From contig CAZTPX010000025.1 in assembly GCA_964615095.1 (NCBI GenBank), forward strand, positions 1-64,000: a DNA stretch of 64,000 nt. Direction: 5' to 3'. Source of the stretch: JANXQG01 sp964615095. Lineage in GTDB: Bacteria > Planctomycetota > Planctomycetia > Pirellulales > Thermoguttaceae. The position numbers and the translations under genes are program-made. Under the pieces are notes generated by a model. The model was not told the DNA's origin. It saw nothing but the letters and a program-made list of their open reading frames with translations, and made no database searches. This document shows, one piece after another, positions 51,492-61,273 of the stretch; within the stretch, counting starts at the first letter, position 1; every line of letters starts with the position of its first letter.

Positions 51492-52745
51492 ATGAACGCC
51501 GAGGTTCTCGCTATTGGCGACGAAATCACCGGCGGGCAACTGCTCGACACCAACTCGCAGTGGCTCAGCCAGCGGCTTGGTGAGTTGGGCGTTCGCGTTT
51601 TGTATCACTCGACCGTCGGCGACGAGTTGCAGCCTTGTGTCGACGTCTTCCGCCGCGCGATCCAGCGAGCGGAAATCGTTGTTTCCACCGGCGGTCTGGG
51701 GCCGACGGCCGACGATCTTACCCGCGAGGCCCTGGCCGCGGCGGTCGATCGCCCCCTGGTCACGGCGCCGGAAGCCCTGGCACACATCCGACAGCTTTTC
51801 GCCCGGCGCAAGCGGGAAATGCCCAAGAGCAATGAGCTTCAGGCATTGTTTCCCGCTGGCAGCCTCATCGTGCCCAACCCCAACGGCACCGCGCCCGGCA
51901 TCGACTTGACCGTTCCGCGGGCAGACGGCCGTTGCCGGTTCTTTGCCCTGCCCGGTGTTCCGGCGGAAATGCGGGAGATGTGGCAGGGCTACCTCGAGGC
52001 TGCCCTCCGCGGCATGGGCGCGGGCGGGCGGGTCATCGTGCGGCGGAACATCAAGTGTTTCGGCGTGGGCGAAAGCCAGCTCGAGTCGCTCATGCCCGAT
52101 CTCATCCGCCGCGGCCGTATTCCCCGTGTGGGCATCAATGCCAGCCGGGCAACGATCATTTTGCGGATTATGGCCGAAGGCGAAAGCCAAGACCAGTGCC
52201 GCGCTCAGATCGAACCAACCGTGACCGAAATCCACGAGCAGCTCGGCACGCTGGTCTATGGCGAGGGCGACGACGAACTGCCAGACGTCGTCGTTCGCCT
52301 CCTCTGCCGGCACGGTCAGACCTTGGCAACGGTCGAAATTGCCACAGGCGGGCTGGTCGCCCAATGGCTGGCAAGGGCCGCCGGCGGCGATGGCCCTTTT
52401 CGCGGCGGCCTGGTCGCGGCCGACGTGGCGGTGATGACGCGTCTTTTGCCACTCGGCTCGGCAACGACCGCGGCCGATGGCGAATCGTTCGCCCGGGCGA
52501 TGGCGATCGTCTGCCGCGAGCAGTTTCAGGCGGACCTTGGTCTAGCGGTTGGCCCCTTGCCCTCGACCGACCCGTCGGGTGAAGCCGGCCAGGTCCATTT
52601 CGCCTTGGCCACAGCAGTCGGCGCGGAGACGTTTCACATTTCTTCGGGCATCCACCCGGACATCGTGGGAGACTATTGCGCCAAGCACGCGATCAACAGG
52701 GTGCGTCTGTTGCTGCAGCAGGCATGCGGAAGTGGACAATCATGA
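51492..52745 (+). CDS. cinA: CinA family protein with a degenerate C-terminal deamidase domain
   Basis: The 417-residue protein has the N-terminal COG1058/MoCF domain (AEVLAIGDEITGGQLLDTNS, VSTGGLGPTADDLTREALA), a middle linker region, and a C-terminal PncC-type domain. In family members that deamidate nicotinamide mononucleotide the C-terminal motif is AESCTGG with a catalytic serine; here the corresponding stretch reads TVEIATGGLVAQWLARAAGG, with Ile in place of Ser. The N-terminal ADP-ribose pyrophosphatase-type domain looks complete. The gene probably keeps a nucleotide-salvage or housekeeping role without full deamidase activity. Confidence 0.85.
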   Translation: MNAEVLAIGDEITGGQLLDTNSQWLSQRLGELGVRVLYHSTVGDELQPCVDVFRRAIQRAEIVVSTGGLGPTADDLTREALAAAVDRPLVTAPEALAHIRQLFARRKREMPKSNELQALFPAGSLIVPNPNGTAPGIDLTVPRADGRCRFFALPGVPAEMREMWQGYLEAALRGMGAGGRVIVRRNIKCFGVGESQLESLMPDLIRRGRIPRVGINASRATIILRIMAEGESQDQCRAQIEPTVTEIHEQLGTLVYGEGDDELPDVVVRLLCRHGQTLATVEIATGGLVAQWLARAAGGDGPFRGGLVAADVAVMTRLLPLGSATTAADGESFARAMAIVCREQFQADLGLAVGPLPSTDPSGEAGQVHFALATAVGAETFHISSGIHPDIVGDYCAKHAINRVRLLLQQACGSGQS

Positions 52746-52767
52746 AAGTTCCCCGGTCTGGTTCAGC

Positions 52768-53196
52768 TTAAGTCGTTGGGGCCCCGGGTAACGCATAAGC
52801 GGAAACGTCCACCAGGCGCAGCCCGTTCACTCGCTGGAACTCGCCCACGTTGAGAGTTGCCAGGTGCTAGTTCACACTCAAGGCCGTAACGGCGACTTGC
52901 AGGTCCCGATCGCCGATCATTTGGCCGGCGCGGGTAAGGTCGGCGAAATGGATCGCAAACAGTCGCGCCTTCGGCAGGTCGAACGGAATCACCGGAATTC
53001 GCGTGAAAAGGCCCTGCACGAATGATTCGCGTCGGATTCGGCGATCCGCCGAATCCGCGCGCTCCACGCCGATCAACAACTCCGCCGCCGTTATCGAGGC
53101 AATCGCCGGCGTTGAATGGTCACCAAGGAACCGTTCAAAGTCGAAACGCCGCCGCTCGAACGCGACCAGAACCGAGGAATCCAGGATCACGCCCAT
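52768..53196 (-). pseudogene. VapC-like PIN-domain toxin cut short by an in-frame TAG
   Basis: PIN-domain ribonuclease toxin: MGVILDSSVLVAFE start, AAELLIGVE and GDRDLQVAVTAL carry the acidic residues expected for metal binding. Translation stops at TAG (52869-52867) after ALSVN, but the frame continues for 32 more codons with HLATLNVGEFQRVNGLRLVD, the usual end of VapC proteins, to a natural stop at 52768. The lost part holds the last conserved polar residue and a structural strand, so the 109-residue product is probably inactive unless the TAG is read through. The antitoxin gene ends 7 bases upstream. Confidence 0.75.
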
Positions 53197-53203
53197 GTAA
53201 AGA

Positions 53204-53479
53204 TTACTCCCACGGATCGCGTGCCGGCCGGACACCACGGCGGCTCTCGGCGATCACTTCCACAAGCTGACTATCCGGCTCGGGATGCTCGATCCGCCAG
53301 CGGCGGAGAAAGTCGATCAAGTCTCCGGAAGGCTCGCTTGCAGGAGTAATGGGCACAATTCGGGCGACGGGGCGGCCTGCCTTCGTCAGGACAGCCGGTC
53401 CGCCCCTGGCGGAGACTTCGTCCACAAGTTCGGCAAGACGGAAGGCCGCGTCCTCAACCGTCACGATGGCTTCGTTCAT
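53204..53479 (-). CDS. Phd/YefM-family antitoxin
   Basis: The 91-residue protein starts MNEAIVTVEDAAFRLAELVD and contains GGPAVLTKAGRPVARIVPI, the DNA-binding and dimerisation core of Phd/YefM antitoxins. The C-terminal tail should wrap the toxin. It precedes the broken PIN toxin by 7 bases, the standard order. It looks intact. Confidence 0.85.
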   Translation of the reverse strand: MNEAIVTVEDAAFRLAELVDEVSARGGPAVLTKAGRPVARIVPITPASEPSGDLIDFLRRWRIEHPEPDSQLVEVIAESRRGVRPARDPWE

Positions 53480-53684
53480 AATCGATCCTCCTACGCACGA
53501 CAGTCAGCGATATCGGCGGAAACACTGCCTCTATCTTACTCGCGCTCCGCAGCAAGGGGAAGCCACGGTAGGCAGATTTCGAGGATCTCCAATGCCAAGC
53601 GGGCAGCACCCACGTGTGAGCCGCGTCGCGAGCCTCGCCGACATCATGGGCTCCGTTCATTTGCTGAACTGGGCCTTGGGCAAG

Positions 53685-54875
53685 TTAGCCGGGCTCACAG
53701 TAGAGTTCTCGCGCCCTGGCAATCAGAGCTTCCAAACGGTCCACAATGCTCGTCCATTCCCGGGGAATGTCTTCGCCGGAGGCCTGGGCCCGCAACTCCG
53801 CGATGCGAGCATCGAGGGCGGTCAAATCGGTGGAGGGACGGCGTACGGCGACTCGCTCTCGCTCGACGTGTTCCAACGTGGCTTGGACCGCCACGGCAAC
53901 CATGGGACCAAGCAACAACCCCAGAATTCCGAACGTCTCGGCCAGGGCAATCACGGCCAGCACAATGAAGAGGGAATTGTATCGCCGCCGGTTGAACATC
54001 CGTGGCTCCACGACGGATTCGAGGACCCCAAACACCAGCACCGTGAAGGAAGCCGCCGCGACAACGGACAAGATGGAGCCTGGCCCATCAAGGACCAAGG
54101 CCGGCAGTTCGGCCACGACCAAGGTCGTCAACGCGATAATTGCCCCCAGCCAGGGAAGCAACCAACTCAACGCGGCGACTACTGCCAGCAAGGCGGGATA
54201 GTCCAGTCCCAACAGATAGAAGCCGGCCCCCAGCACGATTCCTGCCAAGAGGCTCTGGATGATTTCGCTGCGGGCGTACGCGCCCAGTTCGCTTTCGAGC
54301 ATTCGCCATAATTGCCGCGCCGAGACGCGTTGCGGCAATGGCAATAGTGCAAGCCAAAGACGCTCGAAATACTCGCGATCGGCCGCCCAGTAAATGCTCA
54401 AAACGATCACGAACACGGTGTCCACCACTGCGCTGACTACCCCGAACGCCGTGCCGAGCACGAATCGAACCGCTTGCTCGCCATGGTGGCCGACCAATGC
54501 GGTCAGCAATTCATCGGCGAGGGGTAATCGCTCGCCAAGCGTACGCTCGATCCAGAGTACGGCCGACGAGTGTTCCGTGGCATATTCATAAAGTCGTTTG
54601 AAGTCGGCGGCGGCGCGGGCCAATTCACCGCTCACGAGATAAATCGCGGCCAGCAAAAACCCCGCAACGCCCAGTATGCTCAACACGTAAAGTCCGGCCA
54701 GCGCCACCGATCTCGGTAAGCCGCGACCAGTAAGGAAATCCACCGGCTCGCGTGCTGCGGCCGCTACGACCAGCGAAAGCAGAAAAATCAGTGCCGGGTC
54801 GCGAAACTCCCAAAGTGCCACCAGGCCCAAGAGCGTCGCCACGACCAGTGTGGTCACTTTTGCCAAGTGGGTCAT
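53685..54875 (-). CDS. AI-2E family (PerM/TqsA-like) permease, second of a pair
   Basis: The 396-residue integral membrane protein has about seven or eight hydrophobic segments and the conserved late motif region LIFGVLESVVEP-type (here LVFGVLESVVEPRMFN) plus LLGPMVAVAVQ. Family members export small molecules or act as antiporters; quorum-signal export has been proposed for only some. The C-terminal 60 residues form a soluble helical tail. Its ATG overlaps the stop of the upstream paralogue by four bases, so the two are translationally coupled and might form a hetero-oligomer. Confidence 0.8.
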   Translation of the reverse strand: MTHLAKVTTLVVATLLGLVALWEFRDPALIFLLSLVVAAAAREPVDFLTGRGLPRSVALAGLYVLSILGVAGFLLAAIYLVSGELARAAADFKRLYEYATEHSSAVLWIERTLGERLPLADELLTALVGHHGEQAVRFVLGTAFGVVSAVVDTVFVIVLSIYWAADREYFERLWLALLPLPQRVSARQLWRMLESELGAYARSEIIQSLLAGIVLGAGFYLLGLDYPALLAVVAALSWLLPWLGAIIALTTLVVAELPALVLDGPGSILSVVAAASFTVLVFGVLESVVEPRMFNRRRYNSLFIVLAVIALAETFGILGLLLGPMVAVAVQATLEHVERERVAVRRPSTDLTALDARIAELRAQASGEDIPREWTSIVDRLEALIARARELYCEPG

Positions 54876-56131
54876 GGCGCATCCTCCGTCGCGGCCTCAC
54901 CCTCAGCCTGTTGCAAGTCCACGCTGAAGTCCCGTGCGATTGCTTCGATCGCTTCCCTGAGTTGATCAGTACTTCCGGAAGACGATTCCACCTTGTCGCG
55001 CAGGCGGATGTCGCGCAGCAATTGCTGCGCATCATAGTGCAGTACGCTCAGCGCGCCGCGTCCGGACGGCTGTTCTGGCTTTGCCCCCGCCGGGCTAAGC
55101 AGGTAACGGTTCAGCAGTACCTGAATGACTGCGGCCAGGGGAATCGCCAGGATTGCCCCGGCAAGCCCGAGGACCGAGCCGAAAGCGGCGATTGCCAGGA
55201 GCGTCACCAGCGGATGAACACCGACCGACTTGTCCATAATCCGCGGAACCAGAAAGTAGCCTTCGGCCTGCTGCATGAGAACGGCTGCCAGCAGGATCCA
55301 CGGCGTCTTACCGGGGTCCGTAAACAGTGCCACGCCGAGCGGCGGGACGGCCCCCAGGATAGGCCCGAGCACCGGCAACACTTCCATGAATCCGGCGACC
55401 AGGCCCAATACTACGGCATAGCGAAGTCCTAAGAGGGCATATACGGCCGTGGCCGTGGCTGCCATGGCCAGGCAAACCAAGCCTTGCCCGCGAAGGTAAG
55501 CACCGACCTTCCCTTCCATCGCCGCGATCGTGTCTTGCGCCCCATCGCGACTGCTGACTGGCAGCAACAGCAACAGCCAGCGGATGGTTCGGTCGCCCTG
55601 CAGCGACCAGTAGAAGGCCAGCAGCACGACCCCGCAGGCCACCAAGAGCCCACGGGCTGCGATCGCCAGGTACGAGGCCGTCTGGCCCATGGTCGAAATC
55701 GTCTGCTCCAACTCCGCGGGAGCCCTGTTCGACAAGTACTCTGACATGATTCGCCGGGCAACCTTCGCCCACAGGGCGTCCCCGGCGTTGGCCAGCCATT
55801 GGTGTGTCTGTTCGTTCGCGCGGGGGACCACGCTCAGTAGGCCCCGAACTTGATGGATGACATACGGACTGACGACGATAATCGCCGCAGCCAAGAGTAG
55901 GATGAGGCCGGCATACACCGCGCCCACGGCAAACGGTTGCGGCATGTGGCGGCGCTGGAGGGCTACGATCATCGGTTCCAGGGCCGTTGCCAACACCACG
56001 CCAACAAACAGCAAGAACATCACGTTGCTCAGCAGGTAAGCTACGCCAAAGGCCAAGATGACAGCCACTACGACCAAAGTGGCGGCGACGACCCGCCGCG
56101 GCCGATCGGAATTCGAGCGCGGGGAGTTCAT
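54872..56131 (-). CDS. AI-2E family (PerM/TqsA-like) permease, first of a pair
   Basis: The 419-residue membrane protein has the same fold as its downstream neighbour: an N-terminal pair of helices (VVAATLVVVAVILAFGVAYL), a variable extramembrane region, then VLPVLGPILGAVPPLGVAL and the signature QQAEGYFLVPRIMDKSVGVH. The C-terminus is an acidic cytoplasmic tail. The two copies share the fold but differ widely in sequence, which points to an old duplication. Substrate unknown. Confidence 0.85.
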   Translation of the reverse strand: MNSPRSNSDRPRRVVAATLVVVAVILAFGVAYLLSNVMFLLFVGVVLATALEPMIVALQRRHMPQPFAVGAVYAGLILLLAAAIIVVSPYVIHQVRGLLSVVPRANEQTHQWLANAGDALWAKVARRIMSEYLSNRAPAELEQTISTMGQTASYLAIAARGLLVACGVVLLAFYWSLQGDRTIRWLLLLLPVSSRDGAQDTIAAMEGKVGAYLRGQGLVCLAMAATATAVYALLGLRYAVVLGLVAGFMEVLPVLGPILGAVPPLGVALFTDPGKTPWILLAAVLMQQAEGYFLVPRIMDKSVGVHPLVTLLAIAAFGSVLGLAGAILAIPLAAVIQVLLNRYLLSPAGAKPEQPSGRGALSVLHYDAQQLLRDIRLRDKVESSSGSTDQLREAIEAIARDFSVDLQQAEGEAATEDAP

Positions 56132-56169
56132 TCACGCACGCCTTTCCAGTCTATCCTGTTGCCAATCCT

Positions 56170-58809
56170 CTACACTTCTCCCATCGTGGTCTCCGCAAAA
56201 TGCTCAATACGTTCGATTAGCTCTTCGCGGTTGATCGGCTTACTGACATAGCCATCCATGCCGGCGTTCAGGCAGCGGTCGGCATCGCCCGTCAGCGCGT
56301 GGGCCGTCAGGGCGATGATCGGCACACGGGCCTTTCTGGGGTCTGCGAGGTTGCGAATGGCGCGGGTCGCCGCAAGACCGTCCATGACCGGCATCTGCAC
56401 GTCCATGAGGACCACGTCGAAATCCTGCCGATCCAGTGCTTCCACCGCCTGCCGACCATCGCGGGCAACCTGTACGGAGTGTCCACGTTTGCCGAGAATA
56501 TAGGTAAGCAACTTTTGGTTCGTGGGAATATCCTCGGCTAACAGGACGCGCAATAATCGCGACGAAGTTTCGCAAGCGGTCGGGTTGGCTGATGCGGCGG
56601 TCTTCATGGCCTGCTCTTGGATCCCCAGCGCCTCGGCCATTACGTTGAACAGGGCGGACTGAGAAATGGGCTTCTCCAAGCTCAGGGCGCCTACGTCCCG
56701 ACAGCGTTGTGCTTGACTGAGGCGTTCCGATGCCGAGAACATGAGAATGACCTGACCAGCCAGCTTGGCGTCGTTTCGCAGCCACTCGGTCATCGTAAAT
56801 CCGTCGATCCCCGGCAGCATGGCGTCTGCCAGAATGAAACGGAAGTTCCGCCCCTCACTGGCCGCCTTGTGGGTCTTAGCTAAGGCCGTCGGCACGTCGT
56901 CCGCCGATTCCGGCTTCATCGCCCACCGTCGGAAGATTTCAACAAGCACGCGACGACTAACGGGATTGTCGGCAACGACCAGAACCGGTAGGTCGCTCAG
57001 GGCTTCTCGGCGGATGGTGGGTAACTCCGGCTCTTCCTCATCTCCGCCTCGCAGGCCTAATCGTGTCGTGAAACGGAAGATGCTCCCCTTGCCAAGCGCG
57101 CTCTCGACCCAGATCCGTCCGCCCATCCGCTCAACCAGGCGGCGAGTAATGGCTAGTCCCAAGCCCGTGCCGCCGTACTGACGCGTGGTCGACGAGTCTG
57201 CCTGGGTGAAGGGCTTGAAGATTCGTTCTTGATCCTCCAGGGCGATGCCGATACCCGTGTCGGCCACGGTGAACTGCACGATAGTATTCTCTCCTTCGGA
57301 CGTTTCGACGGTCGTACTCACGACCACCGTGCCCTTGGCTGTGAACTTGACGGCGTTCCCCACTAGATTGACCAACACCTGTCGTAATCGCAGGGGATCG
57401 CCCACGAATTGTGTAGGCACGTTTCCGAAGTCACAGACCAGTTCCAGACCCTTCTCGTAGGCCCGAACACTGAGCGTCTTGACGACCTGTTCCACGCTCT
57501 TGCGGAGGTCGAAAGGTGTTGATTCCAGTTGGAAGTTGCCCGCCTCGATCCGCGAAAGGTCGAGGATTTCGTTGAGCAGTTCCAGCAGGCCATCGGCAGA
57601 TTGTTTCGCGGTTTGTAGATAGTCGCGGAGGGTTGGCGACAGCTCCTCGCCAAGCGCCAGGTCCGTCATGCCAATAATTGCGTTCATAGGGGTGCGCAAC
57701 TCGTGGCTCATATTCGCGAGGAACTGGCTCTTGGCTACGTTGGCGGACTCGGCAGCATCCTTCGCTGCATTCAACTCGCTCTCCGCGCGTTTGCGGTCGG
57801 TAATGTCGCGGGCGATCTTCGAGGCCCCGATAATCCGGCCGTTTCGGTCCTTTACGGGCGAAATAGTCAAGGAAACATCGATCCGTCGTCCGTCCTTGGT
57901 CACCCGCACCGTTTCCATGTGCTCTACGCAATTCCCCTTTCGTATGCGCGACAGAATCTCCGCTTCTTCCTGAAGCCGCTCGGGCGGCAGCAGGCGGGTG
58001 ATCGGTTGGCCAATGACCTCCTCCGCCTGGTAGCCGAATAGACGATTTGCTCCAACATTCCATGTCTGGATAATGCCGTTGAGGTCTTTCGAAACGATTG
58101 CATCGTCAGAGGATTCCACGATTGCCGCCAGCCGCGCTTGTGAACTCTCCGACTGCTCACGCTCCGAAAGATGACGTTGCGCAAGGTAAACAAGCGTCGC
58201 GACCATCCCAAGGCATAAAACGAGCGTCAAGAATGTCGTAAAAACGGCCACCAAGTAGCCTTGACGGGATTGCCGTTCGCGCACGGTAAGCAAGTCCCGT
58301 TCCTCTTGTTGCATTGCCTGAACCTGCGCGCGAATCGCCTCCATGAGCCTCTCGTCTTCACCGCTCAAGACAATCTGCCAACCCGTCTGGGGGTCTTTCT
58401 TCCTCAAGGCAATAGCTCGATCCAATTCCTTCAGCTTGGCCGAAATCTGTGGCTCCATGAGGCGGATACGGACTTGTTGGCGGGGATTGTCTTCGGTCAA
58501 GTCTTTCAACCGCTGGATTCTATCCTGGATGGCGCTAACGGTGGCGTTGTACTGTTCGAGATAGCTGCCTACTCCCGTAAGCAAGTAGCCGCGTTGGCTT
58601 GTCTCGGCGTCCTTCATTGTCGAGACAACACTTTCGAGAGCGTCCAATACCTCCTCGGTGTGAACGACCAAAGCGTCGTTCCGGCGCAGTTGCAGAATGT
58701 TCCAATACCCCAGCCCGGCGCTAAGGATGAGAAGGGCCATAAGCGGGCCAGCGCCAATAGCAATCAACTTGGCAACTGGAATACCGCTGGCAAGCGTGAT
58801 CTTCTTCAT
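56170..58809 (-). CDS. CHASE3-PAS hybrid histidine kinase with two receiver domains
   Basis: An 879-residue membrane sensor. In order: TM1 (about 14-36), CHASE3 periplasmic sensor (DAETSQRGYLLTG), TM2 (about 185-208), PAS (IVESSDDAIVSKDLNGIIQ), HisKA with phospho-acceptor His369 (MSHELRTPMNAIIG), HATPase_c (NLVGNAVKF, DTGIGI, GGTGLGLAI), and two receiver domains. The first receiver has its aspartate in LADAMLPGIDG; the second has VLMDVQMPVMDG about residue 810. No HPt domain or DNA-binding output is present, so phosphate must leave through another protein. I take the ATG at 58809 with AGGGGG upstream. It follows glgX by 28 bases on the same strand. Confidence 0.9.
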   Translation of the reverse strand: MKKITLASGIPVAKLIAIGAGPLMALLILSAGLGYWNILQLRRNDALVVHTEEVLDALESVVSTMKDAETSQRGYLLTGVGSYLEQYNATVSAIQDRIQRLKDLTEDNPRQQVRIRLMEPQISAKLKELDRAIALRKKDPQTGWQIVLSGEDERLMEAIRAQVQAMQQEERDLLTVRERQSRQGYLVAVFTTFLTLVLCLGMVATLVYLAQRHLSEREQSESSQARLAAIVESSDDAIVSKDLNGIIQTWNVGANRLFGYQAEEVIGQPITRLLPPERLQEEAEILSRIRKGNCVEHMETVRVTKDGRRIDVSLTISPVKDRNGRIIGASKIARDITDRKRAESELNAAKDAAESANVAKSQFLANMSHELRTPMNAIIGMTDLALGEELSPTLRDYLQTAKQSADGLLELLNEILDLSRIEAGNFQLESTPFDLRKSVEQVVKTLSVRAYEKGLELVCDFGNVPTQFVGDPLRLRQVLVNLVGNAVKFTAKGTVVVSTTVETSEGENTIVQFTVADTGIGIALEDQERIFKPFTQADSSTTRQYGGTGLGLAITRRLVERMGGRIWVESALGKGSIFRFTTRLGLRGGDEEEPELPTIRREALSDLPVLVVADNPVSRRVLVEIFRRWAMKPESADDVPTALAKTHKAASEGRNFRFILADAMLPGIDGFTMTEWLRNDAKLAGQVILMFSASERLSQAQRCRDVGALSLEKPISQSALFNVMAEALGIQEQAMKTAASANPTACETSSRLLRVLLAEDIPTNQKLLTYILGKRGHSVQVARDGRQAVEALDRQDFDVVLMDVQMPVMDGLAATRAIRNLADPRKARVPIIALTAHALTGDADRCLNAGMDGYVSKPINREELIERIEHFAETTMGEV

Positions 58810-58837
58810 CTGCTTCGGCCCCCTGGCGAGTTGTTTG

Positions 58838-60988
58838 TTACAGAATCTCCTCTTTTCGAGGTACCTTAGAACAAAAAACGGCCATTGAGCAAGGCGCAAG
58901 GTCGTACGGTGCTCCCGTTGGCGTGGATGAGTCCCCAGGGGATTCGGGCCGAGCCGTGTCAAAGACCAAGTCCCAGGGGTTGCCGTTTTCAGGCTTGGGA
59001 AGGACAAAGAGAATCGTGTTGGCATGATCGGCGTTGAACATCAGCAGCATGGTGTCGCCGATGATCGGCTCCCCATGTTCGTCCACGTCGATCTCGCCGC
59101 CAAAGAGCTGCACGCCCAGAGAGCGCACAAACGAATCTCTCCAGGCCTGCTCGTTCATTTCCTGGCCGCATGGATCAAGCCACGAGATTTCAGGCGCTTC
59201 GGCGCCTTGAATCGGCTTTCCGTGAAAAAAACGGCGGCGGTGAAAGACGGGTTGCTCGTGGAAGACCCGTGCAACCCGCCGGACGAACCTCAAAAGTTCT
59301 GTTTTGCGCTCGTCGGGCTCCCAGTGGATCCAGGTCAACTCGTTATCGTGGCAGTAAGCGTTATTGTTGCCCCGCTGCGTACGGCCAATCTCATCACCGG
59401 CTTGGAGCATAGGCACACCCTGGGAGAGCAGCAAGGTTGCCAGGATACTTCGTATTTTCCGCTCTCGCAATTGATTGATGGCCGGATCGTCGGTCGGCCC
59501 TTCGCAACCGCAATTCCAACTGGAATTGTTGTCATCGCCGTCGCGATTGTCTTCCCCGTTGTCCTCGTTGTGTTTTGCATCGTACGACACCAGGTCGTTC
59601 AGCGTAAAGCCGTCGTGGCAGGTCACGAAGTTGATGCTGGCGTGCGGCCGGCGACTGCTCCACTCGTAGAGATCGCTGGAACCGGTGAAACGCGTGGCGA
59701 ACTCCGACACCATGCCGCCGTCGCCTTTCCAGAACTTGCGGATCGAGTCGCGGTACTTGCCGTTCCATTCAGACCATAAGGCCGGGAAGTTGCCCACCAG
59801 GTAGCCTCCTTGACCCAGATCCCACGGCTCGGCAATCAATTTCACCTGCGAGAGGACCGGGTCCTGGTGCATGATGTCGAAGAATCCACCCAGCATGTTC
59901 ACCTCATGCAATTCCCGCGCGAGGGTGGAGGCCAAATCGAAACGAAACCCGTCAACGTGCATCTTCAGTACCCAATAGCGAAGACTATCGACGATGAGTT
60001 GGAGCACATGTGGATTCTCCATGCGAAAGGTGTTGCCGCAGCCCGTGAAATCCATATAGTACCTGGGATCTTCGGCGGAGAGACGGTAATAAGAAGCGTT
60101 ATCGATGCCGCGAAAGGAAAGCGTCGGCCCCATTTGGCTGCCTTCCGCCGTGTGGTTGTAGACGACGTCCAGGATTACTTCAATGCCGTTACTATGCATG
60201 GTCTTGACCATCGTCTTGAACTCGCGCACCGTATTTTGCGCGACGGGGTTCGAGGAATACTTCGGTTCCGGCGCGAAGAAGGCCAGCGTATTGTAGCCCC
60301 AGTAATTGCTCAGTCCCCAATCGACAAGATGGCGGTCGTCCACGTGGTCTTGGACAGGCAGCAATTCGATAGCGGTGATTCCCAGGTCACGCAGGTATCG
60401 GACGATTGCCTCGGTACCCAATCCCGCGTAGGTGCCGCGAAGCTTCTCGGGCACGTCGGGGTGCAGCTTGGTAAATCCTTTGACATGCATCTCGTAGATA
60501 ATGGTTTTGTTCCAGGGAGTCTGCGGCGGCCGGTCGTCGCCCCAGGTGAACGCCTCGTCAATGACTGCCGCCAAAGGCGCACAACATGCGCTGTCGCGCT
60601 CGTCAAACGACAAGTCGGCCCGCTCATCACCCAATTTGTAACCCCATACACCATCCGACCACCTCGTCTCCCGTGCAATTCCCTTGGCATAGGGATCCAG
60701 CAGAATCTTGTTCGGATTGAAGCGATGCCCTTTCTCCGGTTCATGAGGGCCGTAGACCCGGTAACCGTAGACCTGATCCGGTAAGATATCGGGCAGGTAG
60801 CAGTGCCAAACGAGATCGGTGCTCTCCGGCAAAGAAATACGGCAGTATTCCTTTGACGCGTCGGGAGATTCGAAGAGACATAACTCCACGTTGGTCGCAT
60901 TTTCCGAGTATAGGGCGAAGTTCACACCGCTCCCATTCCACGTAGCCCCCAGGGGATACGGGCGGCCGGGCCACACGCGCATCTTCAT
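58838..60988 (-). CDS. glgX: Glycogen debranching enzyme GlgX
   Basis: The 716-residue GH13 isoamylase-type enzyme hydrolyses alpha-1,6 branches of glycogen. It has an N-terminal CBM48 domain (YPLGATWNGSGVNFALYSEN) and a TIM barrel with the three catalytic acids: Asp351 (DGFRFDLAS), Glu387 (LIAEPWD) and Asp459 (VTCHDGFT), plus VVYNHTAEG. The length is normal. The next gene in the same direction is the hybrid histidine kinase. Placement among stress-type genes suggests use of glycogen or a related glucan in adaptation, which is inference. Confidence 0.95.
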   Translation of the reverse strand: MKMRVWPGRPYPLGATWNGSGVNFALYSENATNVELCLFESPDASKEYCRISLPESTDLVWHCYLPDILPDQVYGYRVYGPHEPEKGHRFNPNKILLDPYAKGIARETRWSDGVWGYKLGDERADLSFDERDSACCAPLAAVIDEAFTWGDDRPPQTPWNKTIIYEMHVKGFTKLHPDVPEKLRGTYAGLGTEAIVRYLRDLGITAIELLPVQDHVDDRHLVDWGLSNYWGYNTLAFFAPEPKYSSNPVAQNTVREFKTMVKTMHSNGIEVILDVVYNHTAEGSQMGPTLSFRGIDNASYYRLSAEDPRYYMDFTGCGNTFRMENPHVLQLIVDSLRYWVLKMHVDGFRFDLASTLARELHEVNMLGGFFDIMHQDPVLSQVKLIAEPWDLGQGGYLVGNFPALWSEWNGKYRDSIRKFWKGDGGMVSEFATRFTGSSDLYEWSSRRPHASINFVTCHDGFTLNDLVSYDAKHNEDNGEDNRDGDDNNSSWNCGCEGPTDDPAINQLRERKIRSILATLLLSQGVPMLQAGDEIGRTQRGNNNAYCHDNELTWIHWEPDERKTELLRFVRRVARVFHEQPVFHRRRFFHGKPIQGAEAPEISWLDPCGQEMNEQAWRDSFVRSLGVQLFGGEIDVDEHGEPIIGDTMLLMFNADHANTILFVLPKPENGNPWDLVFDTARPESPGDSSTPTGAPYDLAPCSMAVFCSKVPRKEEIL

Positions 60989-61066
60989 CGCTTCGTTCCT
61001 TGCGGACCTATAGAAACTATTTCAAGACGGCCACATCCTCGATGTCGGTTTTTTGAAACAGCTTTC

Positions 61067-61237
61067 TTATGGGGAATAAAACCACCGCCGGCCGGCAAGC
61101 AGCGAGACGATGAAGAGAATCAGGAAGACAACGAACAAGATCCTCGCGATCTCCATGGCGACGCCCTCCAGGCCCCAGAAGCCGAAAAGTCCGGCCACGA
61201 GAGCTACGATCAAGAAAGTCAATGCCCATCGCAACAT
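61067..61237 (-). CDS. DUF1328 (YtjA-like) small membrane protein
   Basis: A 56-residue protein read directly from the sequence: MLRWALTFLIVALVAGLFGF, then WGLEGVAMEIARILFVVFLI, ending LLAGRRWFYSP. Two hydrophobic helices and the FGFWGLEG turn are the hallmark of DUF1328. GGAGGT lies about five bases before the ATG. Its homologues are small inner-membrane proteins often near CsbD-like stress genes; biochemical function is unknown. Confidence 0.85.
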   Translation of the reverse strand: MLRWALTFLIVALVAGLFGFWGLEGVAMEIARILFVVFLILFIVSLLAGRRWFYSP

Positions 61238-61273
61238 GATATACCTCCACGAAAGAAATGGTTGTTTATGGTT

